Origin: Flavobacteriales bacterium
GTDB lineage: Bacteria; Bacteroidota; Bacteroidia; Flavobacteriales; TMED113
NCBI GenBank assembly: GCA_002714185.1
Contig: PAWM01000016.1
Location: 15,885-79,884, forward strand
Direction of reading: 5' to 3'
DNA length: 64,000 nucleotides
Both the position numbers and the translations under genes were made by a program. This document shows, piece by piece, positions 1-7,310 of the stretch. Numbering within the stretch: position 1 is the first letter of the stretch; each line of letters opens with the position of its first letter. The notes under the pieces are model-generated. The model ran no database searches and was not told where the DNA came from. It saw only the letters and a program-made list of their open reading frames with translations.

Positions 1-1
1 A

Positions 2-451
2 TTATTAGTTTTAGAAGAAACATACATTGACCCATATGTGATTGTTAATAGCATTCCAGAAGAAGAAACCGACAACAATAGTGACTCACTTTTAGTCAAA
101 GATATTCCAGAAAGATTTATAAATGCTATCCAAAACCTTAGCAATCCAGAAAAAAATATCGATAAGCCAATTAAAATAACTATTACCAATAGCGATACTG
201 AGTCAGAATTAACTTTAAAAACAAAAAATATACATATCATTGCTGGTAGTTTTTCTGAGGAAAAAAATGCAAAAGCATTAGCAAAGCAAATGATAAATAG
301 AGGTTTTAAAAATGCATCTATAGTTGGAAAAAATAAAAACGGACTTATAAGAGTTGCAATAGAGAGTTTTTACACTGAAGAAGAAGCACAAATAAAATTA
401 ATTGATGTGAAATCTAAAGTTGCTAGTGCTTGGATTCTAAATGACAATTAA
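2..451 (+). CDS. SPOR-domain protein, C-terminal part (5' truncated by window edge)
   Basis: The reading frame is open from the first bases of the window, so the gene starts upstream; a GTG at 38 is not needed as a start. About 149 residues are visible. The last 75 form a SPOR domain, beginning near the stretch IHIIAGSFSEEKNAKALA and ending ASAWILNDN. SPOR domains bind denuded peptidoglycan glycan strands, often at division sites. In Bacteroidota such tails commonly follow an N-terminal HU/CCDC81-like DNA-binding region and a membrane segment, but that part lies outside the window. The preceding 75 residues are acidic and linker-like. The last 29 bases overlap the convergent glycosyltransferase gene. 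The SPOR assignment is good; the full architecture is unknown. Confidence 0.8.
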   Translation, partial: LLVLEETYIDPYVIVNSIPEEETDNNSDSLLVKDIPERFINAIQNLSNPEKNIDKPIKITITNSDTESELTLKTKNIHIIAGSFSEEKNAKALAKQMINRGFKNASIVGKNKNGLIRVAIESFYTEEEAQIKLIDVKSKVASAWILNDN

Positions 452-1418
452 TATTGTTTTGCTTCATCAGTCTATTAATTTCATTTAAAATTACTTTTGG
501 ATCTATTTCTTTAATACATCCATTTTTTTGAATTTTACAATAGTTCCCATGTTTAGAACAGGGACTTAAATTTGGTTTTGACACAATTTGAATAGAACCA
601 TAATCAGACATATATGGGTAAAATCCTAAAACAGGTTTTGTACAACCCCAAAAGGATATAATAATTTTTTTAAATGCTGCGGCAATATGCATAAGGCCTG
701 TGTCATTGCTTAACACTAAGCAACTATTTTTTATTAAAAATGCAGACTGATCTAAAGATAGTTTACCACAAAAATTATAAATTCTCTTATTGGTAGATTT
801 TTGAATGATTGTATCGCCCATCTTAGCCTCATCTCCCCCCCCTAATAATACTACTGGAAATTCAATCTTATTTATCACAGAAATAATTTGTTTTTCTGAA
901 AGCATTTTTTGATTATAACTCGCACCAACAGACCAAGCTATGTAACTTTGATTAATATTATAATCAACCTCTACTGTTGGTCCAATAAAATAATCTAATC
1001 CACAATTATCATTTATAACATTAAAAATTCTAATGGCTTGAAAATACTTTTCTACAATATGTAAATTTGAACCTAATATATTAAAATATATAAGTAAGTA
1101 TTTTGCTAAAGTACCTTTTTTATAAGTAGAACTAGCACATCTCAAATTCAATTTAATTAACCAAGAGCGGATATTATTATGTAAATCAATAATGAAATCA
1201 TAGTTTTCATATTTTAAATCAATGATAGTTTCATTAAAATTACTTTTAAGCTTATGAATTTTATTAATATAAGGATTAGATTCAAGTAAAATGGAATATT
1301 CTGGCTTAGTTAAATAGTGAATCTCAAAGCCTTTTTGTAACTTAAGACACCTTATAATAGGAGATGTAAGAACTATATCACCTATAGAACTAAGCCGAAT
1401 AATTAATATTTTTTTCAC
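423..1418 (-). CDS. Glycosyltransferase family 9 (ADP-heptose:LPS heptosyltransferase-like)
   Basis: A 331-residue GT-B glycosyltransferase of family 9, normal in length. The N-terminal Rossmann half opens with the family pattern ILIIRLSSIGDIVLTSP (residues 4-20). The C-terminal nucleotide-sugar half carries LVLSNDTGLMHIAAA (about 234-248), the acceptor/donor signature, followed by the usual SFWGCTKP segment. Family members transfer heptose or similar sugars to lipopolysaccharide inner core on the cytoplasmic face of the inner membrane. The only start giving the full N-terminus is GTG. The 3' end overlaps the SPOR gene tail by 29 bases and the 5' end is divergent from tatD. The family is certain; the precise sugar is not. 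Confidence 0.88.
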   Translation of the reverse strand: MKKILIIRLSSIGDIVLTSPIIRCLKLQKGFEIHYLTKPEYSILLESNPYINKIHKLKSNFNETIIDLKYENYDFIIDLHNNIRSWLIKLNLRCASSTYKKGTLAKYLLIYFNILGSNLHIVEKYFQAIRIFNVINDNCGLDYFIGPTVEVDYNINQSYIAWSVGASYNQKMLSEKQIISVINKIEFPVVLLGGGDEAKMGDTIIQKSTNKRIYNFCGKLSLDQSAFLIKNSCLVLSNDTGLMHIAAAFKKIIISFWGCTKPVLGFYPYMSDYGSIQIVSKPNLSPCSKHGNYCKIQKNGCIKEIDPKVILNEINRLMKQNNINCHLESKH

Positions 1419-1481
1419 AACCTAAAAATAAAACAAAAAAAATCACAGTGCACATTTAAATAAAATTATAATTTAAAATTT

Positions 1482-2252
1482 ATGTTTACAGATTCACATA
1501 CACATCTTTATCTCAAAGAATTTGACAAAGATGTTGCTACTGTTATTAAAAATGCAGTAGATAGTGGTGTTAACCGCTTTCTTCTTCCAAATATTGACCT
1601 TAACTCAATTCCAAAACTGCTAGCTTTATGTAAAGATGAGAAAAGTAATTTATTTCCAATGATTGGCTTACATCCATGTAGTGTATCTAAAAACTTCATA
1701 AATGATTTAGACAAAATTTACTCATATTTTAATGCAGATAGTTTTATTGCAATTGGAGAAATCGGTATAGATTTATACTGGGAAAATAAATTTATTATAG
1801 AACAACAAGAGGCATTTCAAATACAATTAAATTGGGCAAGACAACATAAACTACCTATTGTAATACATTCTAGAAACTCTTTTAATGAAATTTATACAAT
1901 ACTGAAAAAGAAAAAAAACAATGACATAACGGGTGTTTTTCACTGTTTCTCAGGAAGTTATCAACAAGCTAAAAAAATAATAGAAATGGGATTTTATTTA
2001 GGTATTGGGGGAGTATTGACTTTTAAAAACTCCAATCTTTCTGAAGTGATAAAAAAAATCGATTTAAAACATTTAATTTTAGAAACAGACTCTCCGTACC
2101 TTGCTCCATCCCCTATGAGAGGAAAAAGAAATGAGCCTAAATTTTTACCAATTATAGCAAAACAAATTGCTGAAATTAAAAATATAAATATCCAAGAAAT
2201 CGCTGAAATTACTAACCAAAATATTGATGATATTTTTTTTAAAATTAAATAA
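1482..2252 (+). CDS. tatD: TatD family metal-dependent hydrolase
   Basis: A 256-residue TIM-barrel metallohydrolase of the TatD/YcfH family. Metal ligands are visible in order: HTH at residues 6-8 (TDSHTHLY), the GEIGID glutamate near 91, the histidine of VIHSRN near 128, the histidine of FHCFSGS near 154, and the aspartate of LETDSPYLAP near 204. Family members act as 3'-5' DNA exonucleases and repair or quality-control phosphoesterases. Here it stands alone between the divergent glycosyltransferase and a tRNA gene. In Bacteroidota tatD is often close to exbB-like genes, as here. Confidence 0.92.
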   Translation: MFTDSHTHLYLKEFDKDVATVIKNAVDSGVNRFLLPNIDLNSIPKLLALCKDEKSNLFPMIGLHPCSVSKNFINDLDKIYSYFNADSFIAIGEIGIDLYWENKFIIEQQEAFQIQLNWARQHKLPIVIHSRNSFNEIYTILKKKKNNDITGVFHCFSGSYQQAKKIIEMGFYLGIGGVLTFKNSNLSEVIKKIDLKHLILETDSPYLAPSPMRGKRNEPKFLPIIAKQIAEIKNINIQEIAEITNQNIDDIFFKIK

Positions 2253-2322
2253 TTGTAATACTGAATGTAAAATAAGAATTGTTTCAATAAATTTTATTTT
2301 ATTAAATGTTTATTTTTTTTTG

Positions 2323-2330
2323 TAAATTCG
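2323..2330 (+). promoter_or_regulatory. Possible -7 box upstream of tRNA-Ser
   Basis: TAAATTCG lies 29 bases before the mature tRNA and differs at one position from the Bacteroidota -7 consensus TAnnTTTG. No convincing -33 TTG was found at the expected distance, only T-rich sequence. Transcription starting here would give a leader containing the 11-base segment that can pair with the tRNA trailer. Weak assignment. Confidence 0.3.
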
Positions 2331-2359
2331 AACCGATTGATTGTTGAATGTAAGAACGA

Positions 2360-2445
2360 GGAGAGGTGGCCGAGTGGTTTAAGGCGCATGCTTGGAAAGC
2401 ATGTATATGGAAACCATATCAGGGGTTCGAATCCCTTTCTCTCCG
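2360..2445 (+). tRNA. tRNA-Ser (anticodon GGA)
   Basis: A class II tRNA of 86 bases. The acceptor stem GGAGAGG pairs with TCTCTCC (2438-2444, one G-T pair), with discriminator G. The anticodon loop TTGGAAA is closed by CATGC/GCATG, giving anticodon GGA, which reads UCC/UCU. The long variable arm (TATATGG/CCATATC) is characteristic of serine tRNAs. The T-loop GGTTCGAATCC is canonical. No CCA is encoded, as is common in Bacteroidota. A short T-run follows directly. Confidence 0.97.
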
Positions 2446-2493
2446 CTTTTTTTACATTCCAACTAACTTAAAATTAACTTTAAAACTAATAAA

Positions 2494-3306
2494 ATGACTT
2501 CTAGATTTTTAATTTTGTTTTTCTTATTTTCTGTAAGCTTCCAAATAACTTACTCTCAAGAAGAAATAATCAGTGATTCACTAACATCAGATACAATAAT
2601 AACCGACACTCTTGAAACTGAAAATGAAACTTCATTTGAAGATGATGACAATCCAATCGAAGTAACAGAAAATTCCCCTCCATCATTTCATCAAGTTTTA
2701 AAAACTAAATTTATTGAAGGTGGAGCTGGATTTATGGGTATTGTTTTACTAACTCTTATTCTTGGACTAGCTCTTTGCATAGAACGAATAATTTATTTAC
2801 ATGCTGCCGGAGCAACTAACAGTGACAAATTATTAAACTCAATTGAAAATGCTCTAAAAAAGGAAGGAGTAGAAAAAGCAAAAGATATTTGTAGAAATAG
2901 TCCTGGTCCAATTGCAAGTATATTTTATCAAGGATTAGAGAGGTCTGATCAAGGAATAGATGCTGTAGAAAAATCAATAGTTTCTTATGGTTCTGTACAA
3001 ATGGGACTATTAGAAAGAGGTACTACTTGGATTTCATTATTCATTGCACTTGCACCAATGTTAGGATTTATGGGAACTGTAATTGGAATGATTGGGGCAT
3101 TTGATGCTATTGAAGCAGCAGGAGACATTTCGCCTTCGTTGGTTGCAGGAGGAATTAAAGTAGCATTATTAACTACAGTTTTTGGTCTAATTGTTGCGAT
3201 TATTCTGCAAATATTTTATAACTATATAATATCTAAAATTGATGATATTGTCAACAAAATGGAAGATGCATCAATTGCACTTGTTGATATGCTAGCAAAA
3301 AAATAA
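2494..3306 (+). CDS. exbB: MotA/TolQ/ExbB proton-channel family protein
   Basis: A 270-residue inner-membrane protein of the ExbB/TolQ family. It has an N-terminal hydrophobic segment (1-21) that may be a signal sequence, an acidic periplasmic stretch (22-62), and three membrane segments near 79-100, 176-202 and 222-245. The family signature GFMGTVIGMIGAF is at 191-203. ExbB pentamers with ExbD use the proton gradient to energise TonB-dependent outer-membrane transport. The extended N-terminus before the first canonical helix is usual for Bacteroidota ExbB. It heads a run with a small membrane protein, two ExbD genes and dusB. A role in powering TonB receptors such as the one at 15.7 kb is inferred. 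Confidence 0.9.
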   Translation: MTSRFLILFFLFSVSFQITYSQEEIISDSLTSDTIITDTLETENETSFEDDDNPIEVTENSPPSFHQVLKTKFIEGGAGFMGIVLLTLILGLALCIERIIYLHAAGATNSDKLLNSIENALKKEGVEKAKDICRNSPGPIASIFYQGLERSDQGIDAVEKSIVSYGSVQMGLLERGTTWISLFIALAPMLGFMGTVIGMIGAFDAIEAAGDISPSLVAGGIKVALLTTVFGLIVAIILQIFYNYIISKIDDIVNKMEDASIALVDMLAKK

Positions 3307-3326
3307 ATAATTTAAAAAAATTTATT

Positions 3327-3668
3327 ATGGTAGATTTTGGTTTAATTCTCACATATTTATTAATAAGTATAACAATACTAGCATGTATTGCTTCACCGAT
3401 TATACAGATCAAAAATGATATGAATAAAATAAAACAAATGATAACTCCTGTTTTTTTTCTATCATTAATTATTATTACTTCTATATTAATATCATCAGAC
3501 GAAGTATTACCTAATTATACAGATGCTAATGGGCAGTTAATTTCTTCAAATCTTTCAAAAATTGTTGGAGGGTCATTAATAACATTTTACATACTATCAT
3601 TTATTACTATCTGTGCTATTTTATATAGCGAATTTTTGTATAAAATTTTTAATAATGGCAAGAAGTAA
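3327..3668 (+). CDS. Small membrane protein between exbB and exbD, function unknown
   Basis: A 113-residue protein with three predicted membrane helices (about 5-24, 41-60 and 80-105) and a short polar loop (62-78). I do not recognise a named domain. It lies 20 bases after exbB and its last 14 bases overlap the start of the first exbD, so it is very likely translated with the proton-channel complex. Similar small membrane proteins occupy this position in other Bacteroidota exb operons, as far as I recall. An accessory subunit of the ExbB-ExbD complex is a positional inference only. Confidence 0.75.
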   Translation: MVDFGLILTYLLISITILACIASPIIQIKNDMNKIKQMITPVFFLSLIIITSILISSDEVLPNYTDANGQLISSNLSKIVGGSLITFYILSFITICAILYSEFLYKIFNNGKK

Positions 3669-4191
3669 TCGATCTATACCTGAAATCAATGCAGGGTCTA
3701 TGGCAGATATTGCATTTTTATTACTAATATTTTTTCTAGTTACAACTACAATGGATGTAGACACAGGAATATCAAGAAAGTTGCCTGTGTTAGATGAAGA
3801 ACAAGAAATTGAAGATATGCAAGGTAATGATAGAAACATATATGAAGTTTATGTCAACAATAAAGATGCCTTGCTAGTTGAAGAAGAGGAAATGAATATC
3901 GACAATTTAAGAGAAGGAGCAAAAAAATTTTTAAATAATAATGGCCGAGACCCTAAACTATCTGACAATCCAGAGAAAGCAATTATTTCCTTGCAAAATA
4001 GTAGAGGTACATCATATGAAATGTATATTTCTGTTCAAAACGAATTAACTGCAGCATATAATGAATTAAGAGATGAAGCTGCATTGAAAAAATATAATTC
4101 AAATTATTCAGTATTACCAAAAGATAAGAAAAAAGAAATCCGAAAGATGTATCCAATGAAAATTTCTGAGGCTGAACCATTTAAACAATAG
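3655..4191 (+). CDS. exbD: ExbD/TolR family biopolymer transporter (first copy)
   Basis: A 178-residue single-pass ExbD homologue. I chose the ATG that gives the N-terminus MARSNRSIPEINAGSMADIA; a longer in-frame extension into the previous gene adds a non-homologous stretch. The membrane helix is about 17-33, with the proton-carrying aspartate at position 18 (MADIAFLLLIFFLVTT). The rest is periplasmic and contains the family segment YEMYISVQNELTAAYNELRD. It overlaps the upstream small membrane gene by 14 bases and lies 10 bases before the second exbD, so the two probably form a heterodimer in one complex. Confidence 0.9.
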   Translation: MARSNRSIPEINAGSMADIAFLLLIFFLVTTTMDVDTGISRKLPVLDEEQEIEDMQGNDRNIYEVYVNNKDALLVEEEEMNIDNLREGAKKFLNNNGRDPKLSDNPEKAIISLQNSRGTSYEMYISVQNELTAAYNELRDEAALKKYNSNYSVLPKDKKKEIRKMYPMKISEAEPFKQ

Positions 4192-4201
4192 CAAAGTATA
4201 T

Positions 4202-4672
4202 ATGTCTAAATTTAAAAAAAATACAAATAAAAAACTTGCTCCAATTTCAACAGCATCTCTCCCTGATATTGTATTTATGCTATTATTCTTTTTTATGGTT
4301 ACTACAGTAATGAGAGAAACCGAAATGTTAGTAGAAAATATCCTTCCTCAAGCAACAGAGGTAAAAAAACTTGAGAGAAAATCATTAGTTTCATATATAT
4401 ATATTGGGGCTCCAAAAGGCAAAAATAGAAAAGGAAAATACGGCACAGAAGCTAAACTTCAGCTCAATGATTCATATGCGAAAGTTGCAGATATTCAATC
4501 TTTTGTTATTGCAGAAAGAGAGACGAGAGCAGAGGAAGAAGTGCCATTATTAACTACATCTATTAAGGCTGATGTTAATGTTAAAATGGGTATTGTTTCT
4601 GATATTAAGCAAGAATTAAGAAAAGCCCAAGCATATAAAATCAATTACTCTACAAGAAAAGACGAAAAATAA
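4202..4672 (+). CDS. exbD: ExbD/TolR family biopolymer transporter (second copy)
   Basis: A 156-residue ExbD paralogue with a basic N-terminus, one membrane helix (about 22-37) and the proton-path aspartate at position 22 (LPDIVFMLLFFFMVTT). The periplasmic part ends with SDIKQELRKAQAYKINYSTR, a pattern common in Bacteroidota ExbD. It follows the first exbD closely and precedes dusB by 23 bases. Paired ExbD genes of unequal sequence are typical of the phylum and suggest a hetero-oligomeric plug. Confidence 0.9.
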   Translation: MSKFKKNTNKKLAPISTASLPDIVFMLLFFFMVTTVMRETEMLVENILPQATEVKKLERKSLVSYIYIGAPKGKNRKGKYGTEAKLQLNDSYAKVADIQSFVIAERETRAEEEVPLLTTSIKADVNVKMGIVSDIKQELRKAQAYKINYSTRKDEK

Positions 4673-4695
4673 AGTTTATTTTTCAAAAAAAAATT

Positions 4696-5676
4696 ATGGT
4701 AAAAATAGGGGATCTTGAAATTGGGAATTTTCCACTATTACTAGCTCCAATGGAAGATGTTAGTGACCCACCATTCAGAAAACTTTGCAAAAAAGGTGGA
4801 GCAGACTTAATGTTTACTGAATTTATTTCATCTGAAGGACTAATTAGAAATGCTACTAAAAGTATTCAAAAATTAGATATTTTTGAATTTGAGCGACCAA
4901 TCGGTATTCAAATTTTTGGAAGTAATATCGATTCAATGAAAGAAGCAACACAAATTGCTACTGCAGCTAAACCTGATATTATTGATATTAATTATGGCTG
5001 TCCTGTAAAAAAAGTTACTTGTAAGGGCGGTGGTGCAGCAATTTTACAGGATGTACCAAAAATGGTTAAAATGACAGCGGAAATTGTAAAATCGACCACA
5101 CTTCCAGTTACAGTAAAAACAAGATTAGGATGGGATGAAAGCACTAAATATATTGTAGAAGTTGCTGAGAGATTACAAGATGTTGGGATAAAGGCAATTT
5201 CAATTCATGGAAGAACAAGAAAACAAATGTATAAAGGTGAAGCTAACTGGGAATTAATTAGAGAAGTTAAAAATAATTCCCGTATGCATATTCCGGTATT
5301 TGGAAATGGTGATGTTAACTGTCCACAAACTGCAAAAAATAAAAAAGAAAAATACAATATTGATGGGATTATGATTGGTAGAGGAGCAATAGGAAACCCA
5401 TGGATTTTTGGTCAAATTAAACAATTTTTGGAAGATGGAACAAAAATAAAAGACCCTAGTATTGTAGAAAAAGCAAATATGGCACTTGAACATTTAAAAT
5501 TATCGGTTCAATGGAAGGGCGAAAAACTAGGAATACTTGAAATGAGAAGACACTACTCTAATTACTTCAGAGGACTTCCAGAAATTAAAAAATATCGATC
5601 TGAATTAGTCCAAATCAATGAATATGCTCCAATAATCGATGTCATTAATACTATTAAAAAAAAATATAGTGATTAA
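4696..5676 (+). CDS. dusB: tRNA-dihydrouridine synthase (DusB type)
   Basis: A 326-residue FMN enzyme that reduces uridines in the tRNA D-loop using NADPH. The N-terminal flavin-binding signature APMEDVSDPPFRK is at 17-29, and the catalytic cysteine is in NYGCPVKK (Cys102). Later barrel motifs SIHGRTRKQMYKG and DGIMIGRGAIGNPWIF bind FMN phosphate. The C-terminal helical domain (from about 245) ends RSELVQINEYAPI. Length and motifs match bacterial DusB. The last four bases (TTAA) are shared with the stop codon of the convergent permease gene. Confidence 0.93.
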   Translation: MVKIGDLEIGNFPLLLAPMEDVSDPPFRKLCKKGGADLMFTEFISSEGLIRNATKSIQKLDIFEFERPIGIQIFGSNIDSMKEATQIATAAKPDIIDINYGCPVKKVTCKGGGAAILQDVPKMVKMTAEIVKSTTLPVTVKTRLGWDESTKYIVEVAERLQDVGIKAISIHGRTRKQMYKGEANWELIREVKNNSRMHIPVFGNGDVNCPQTAKNKKEKYNIDGIMIGRGAIGNPWIFGQIKQFLEDGTKIKDPSIVEKANMALEHLKLSVQWKGEKLGILEMRRHYSNYFRGLPEIKKYRSELVQINEYAPIIDVINTIKKKYSD

Positions 5677-6896
5677 TTATATTGATAAAATCTTTGATTT
5701 CTAGAAACAATATATGCTGTTAAAACACCTAAAGTCATAACAATTACATTTATCAATAAAATATCTAAAATATTTACACTTATTGGATATGACTGAATAA
5801 ACGACGAAGCTCCTTCACCTAAATTTAAAAACTTAAACTTAAATTGTAAGAAACAAAATGCTAAACCAAATATATTTCCTAAAAGTGTTCCAAATAAATT
5901 AATTAATAAGCCAACAATAAAAAAAATATTTTTAATCTGATTTTTTTTAAAACCTATAGAGTAAAGCACTTGAATATCTTTTTGTTTCTCCATTAATAAA
6001 ACTATTAAACTTGCAATGAGACTTAACATAGAAATTATTAGAATGAAAGAAAAAATTATATAAACTGCTAATTTTTCAGTTTGTACCATTTTATAAATAA
6101 ATGGCTGTTGATTAAATCTATTTTTAACAATAAATTCACTGCTGAAATAATGTGACAACTGCTGCTCAATTGAACGAGAATTTGTTGTTTTATCAATACT
6201 GATTTCAATACTTGAGCATACTTGAGGTGTGGACAAAATATCTCTTAAACTTGCAATATTTAATAATACTGATGTGTGATCAAAATCTGTATGAGTTTCA
6301 TATACACCTGTCAGATAAAATGAGTTTGTCTTTAAAATATTATCTATGTTCAAAGTATTCATTTCTTGAAAAAAAGATATTTTTAATGGATTATTGAAGT
6401 CTAATAATTTTAATTCTAATAAATTAAAAACACCTATACCACATAATACATAATTAGGATTTTTATTATTAAAGAATTGACTTGCAATAATGCTATCTGT
6501 AATTAGATTATTAATTAACATATTGCCAGCAAAATAATTATTATCTACCCCTTTTACATTTAAAACTAACTGATTATCTAAATACTGGCCCAACATTTTA
6601 TGATCAAGTACTTCCGAATATGAAATAATTCCATCAATGCTATTAATTTTATCAATAATTTGTTCATTAATTTTGAAATTACCTCCATCTTTTAATTCTA
6701 ATTTAAAATCATGGTCTACATCTCTATATAAATTTTTTATTATTTCATCAAAACCATTAAATACAGATAATACAATAATCATTGCCATAGTTCCAAAAAG
6801 CACACCAGTAGTAGAAATAAGTGTAATAATATTTACAATGTTTTTTCCTCTAATTGAGAAGAAATACTTAAATGCTATTTTGTATATATTTTGCAA
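5673..6896 (-). CDS. ABC transporter permease, FtsX/LolC-LolE-like
   Basis: A 407-residue permease with one N-terminal membrane helix (about 20-44), a large periplasmic domain (about 45-265) and three C-terminal helices (about 268-300, 322-350 and 372-400), the FtsX/MacB_PCD arrangement. The N-terminus FKYFFSIRGKNIVNIIT resembles LolC/LolE, which release lipoproteins from the inner membrane to the carrier LolA. No ATPase partner is adjacent. The start is TTG, two bases after the rbfA stop, and gives the expected short lead before the conserved region. The gene is co-directional with rbfA and shares its stop with dusB. Lipoprotein release is a family inference. Confidence 0.85.
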   Translation of the reverse strand: MQNIYKIAFKYFFSIRGKNIVNIITLISTTGVLFGTMAMIIVLSVFNGFDEIIKNLYRDVDHDFKLELKDGGNFKINEQIIDKINSIDGIISYSEVLDHKMLGQYLDNQLVLNVKGVDNNYFAGNMLINNLITDSIIASQFFNNKNPNYVLCGIGVFNLLELKLLDFNNPLKISFFQEMNTLNIDNILKTNSFYLTGVYETHTDFDHTSVLLNIASLRDILSTPQVCSSIEISIDKTTNSRSIEQQLSHYFSSEFIVKNRFNQQPFIYKMVQTEKLAVYIIFSFILIISMLSLIASLIVLLMEKQKDIQVLYSIGFKKNQIKNIFFIVGLLINLFGTLLGNIFGLAFCFLQFKFKFLNLGEGASSFIQSYPISVNILDILLINVIVMTLGVLTAYIVSRNQRFYQYN

Positions 6897-6898
6897 GT

Positions 6899-7240
6899 TT
6901 AAATGCCCTTCAATATATTATTAATAGTTTCATAATGCTCATGTGAATTGTCAAGAAAAAAAAGTAATTCTGGTGTTTTTCTCATTTGATTTTTAAGTTT
7001 AATCGATAGCTCATGTTTAATTAATGACTGCTTATTTTTAATCTCCTGAAAAATAATTTTCTTATTTTTTTCTGGGAACAAACTTAAATACACTTTTGCT
7101 AAAGAGAAATCCTTTGAAACAACTACATGAGTAATTGAAATCATAACACCTGGATAATCATTTTTTGATTTATAAAGAAATATATCGGATAAATCTTTTT
7201 GTATTAATCTAGCAACTTTTTTTTGTCTATTTGACTCCAT
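6899..7240 (-). CDS. rbfA: Ribosome-binding factor A
   Basis: A 113-residue KH-fold protein that binds the 30S subunit and helps 16S rRNA maturation. The start chosen yields MESNRQKKVARLIQKDLSDI, matching the family N-terminus; an upstream ATG would add only three residues and would sit inside the likely promoter. Conserved parts include VMISITHVVVSKDFSLAKVY (about 39-58) and the C-terminal TPELLFFLDNSHEH. It begins an operon with the LolC/E-like permease and is divergent from the ABC exporter. Confidence 0.9.
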   Translation of the reverse strand: MESNRQKKVARLIQKDLSDIFLYKSKNDYPGVMISITHVVVSKDFSLAKVYLSLFPEKNKKIIFQEIKNKQSLIKHELSIKLKNQMRKTPELLFFLDNSHEHYETINNILKGI

Positions 7241-7246
7241 ACAAAT

Positions 7247-7254
7247 CAAATATA
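7247..7254 (-). promoter_or_regulatory. Candidate -7 box for rbfA
   Basis: Read on the minus strand, TATATTTG matches the Bacteroidota -7 consensus TAnnTTTG. It is only six bases from the rbfA ATG, so initiation from it would give a transcript with almost no leader. No clear -33 element was identified, and chance matches are frequent in such AT-rich DNA. Confidence 0.35.
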
Positions 7255-7298
7255 CAATTATAATATAATTGATATACTATATATACATATCTTCTCGT

Positions 7299-7306
7299 TA
7301 TATTTG
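7299..7306 (+). promoter_or_regulatory. Candidate -7 box for the ABC exporter gene
   Basis: TATATTTG matches TAnnTTTG and lies four bases before the preferred ATG at 7311. A transcript from it would be leaderless or nearly so. It mirrors the arrangement on the opposite strand for rbfA. Confidence 0.35.
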
Positions 7307-7310
7307 GATT

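Noticed and set aside
38-451. GTG at 38 as the start of the SPOR gene
   Set aside because: The same frame is open to the window edge and encodes plausible protein sequence, so this is a truncated gene rather than a gene starting at 38.
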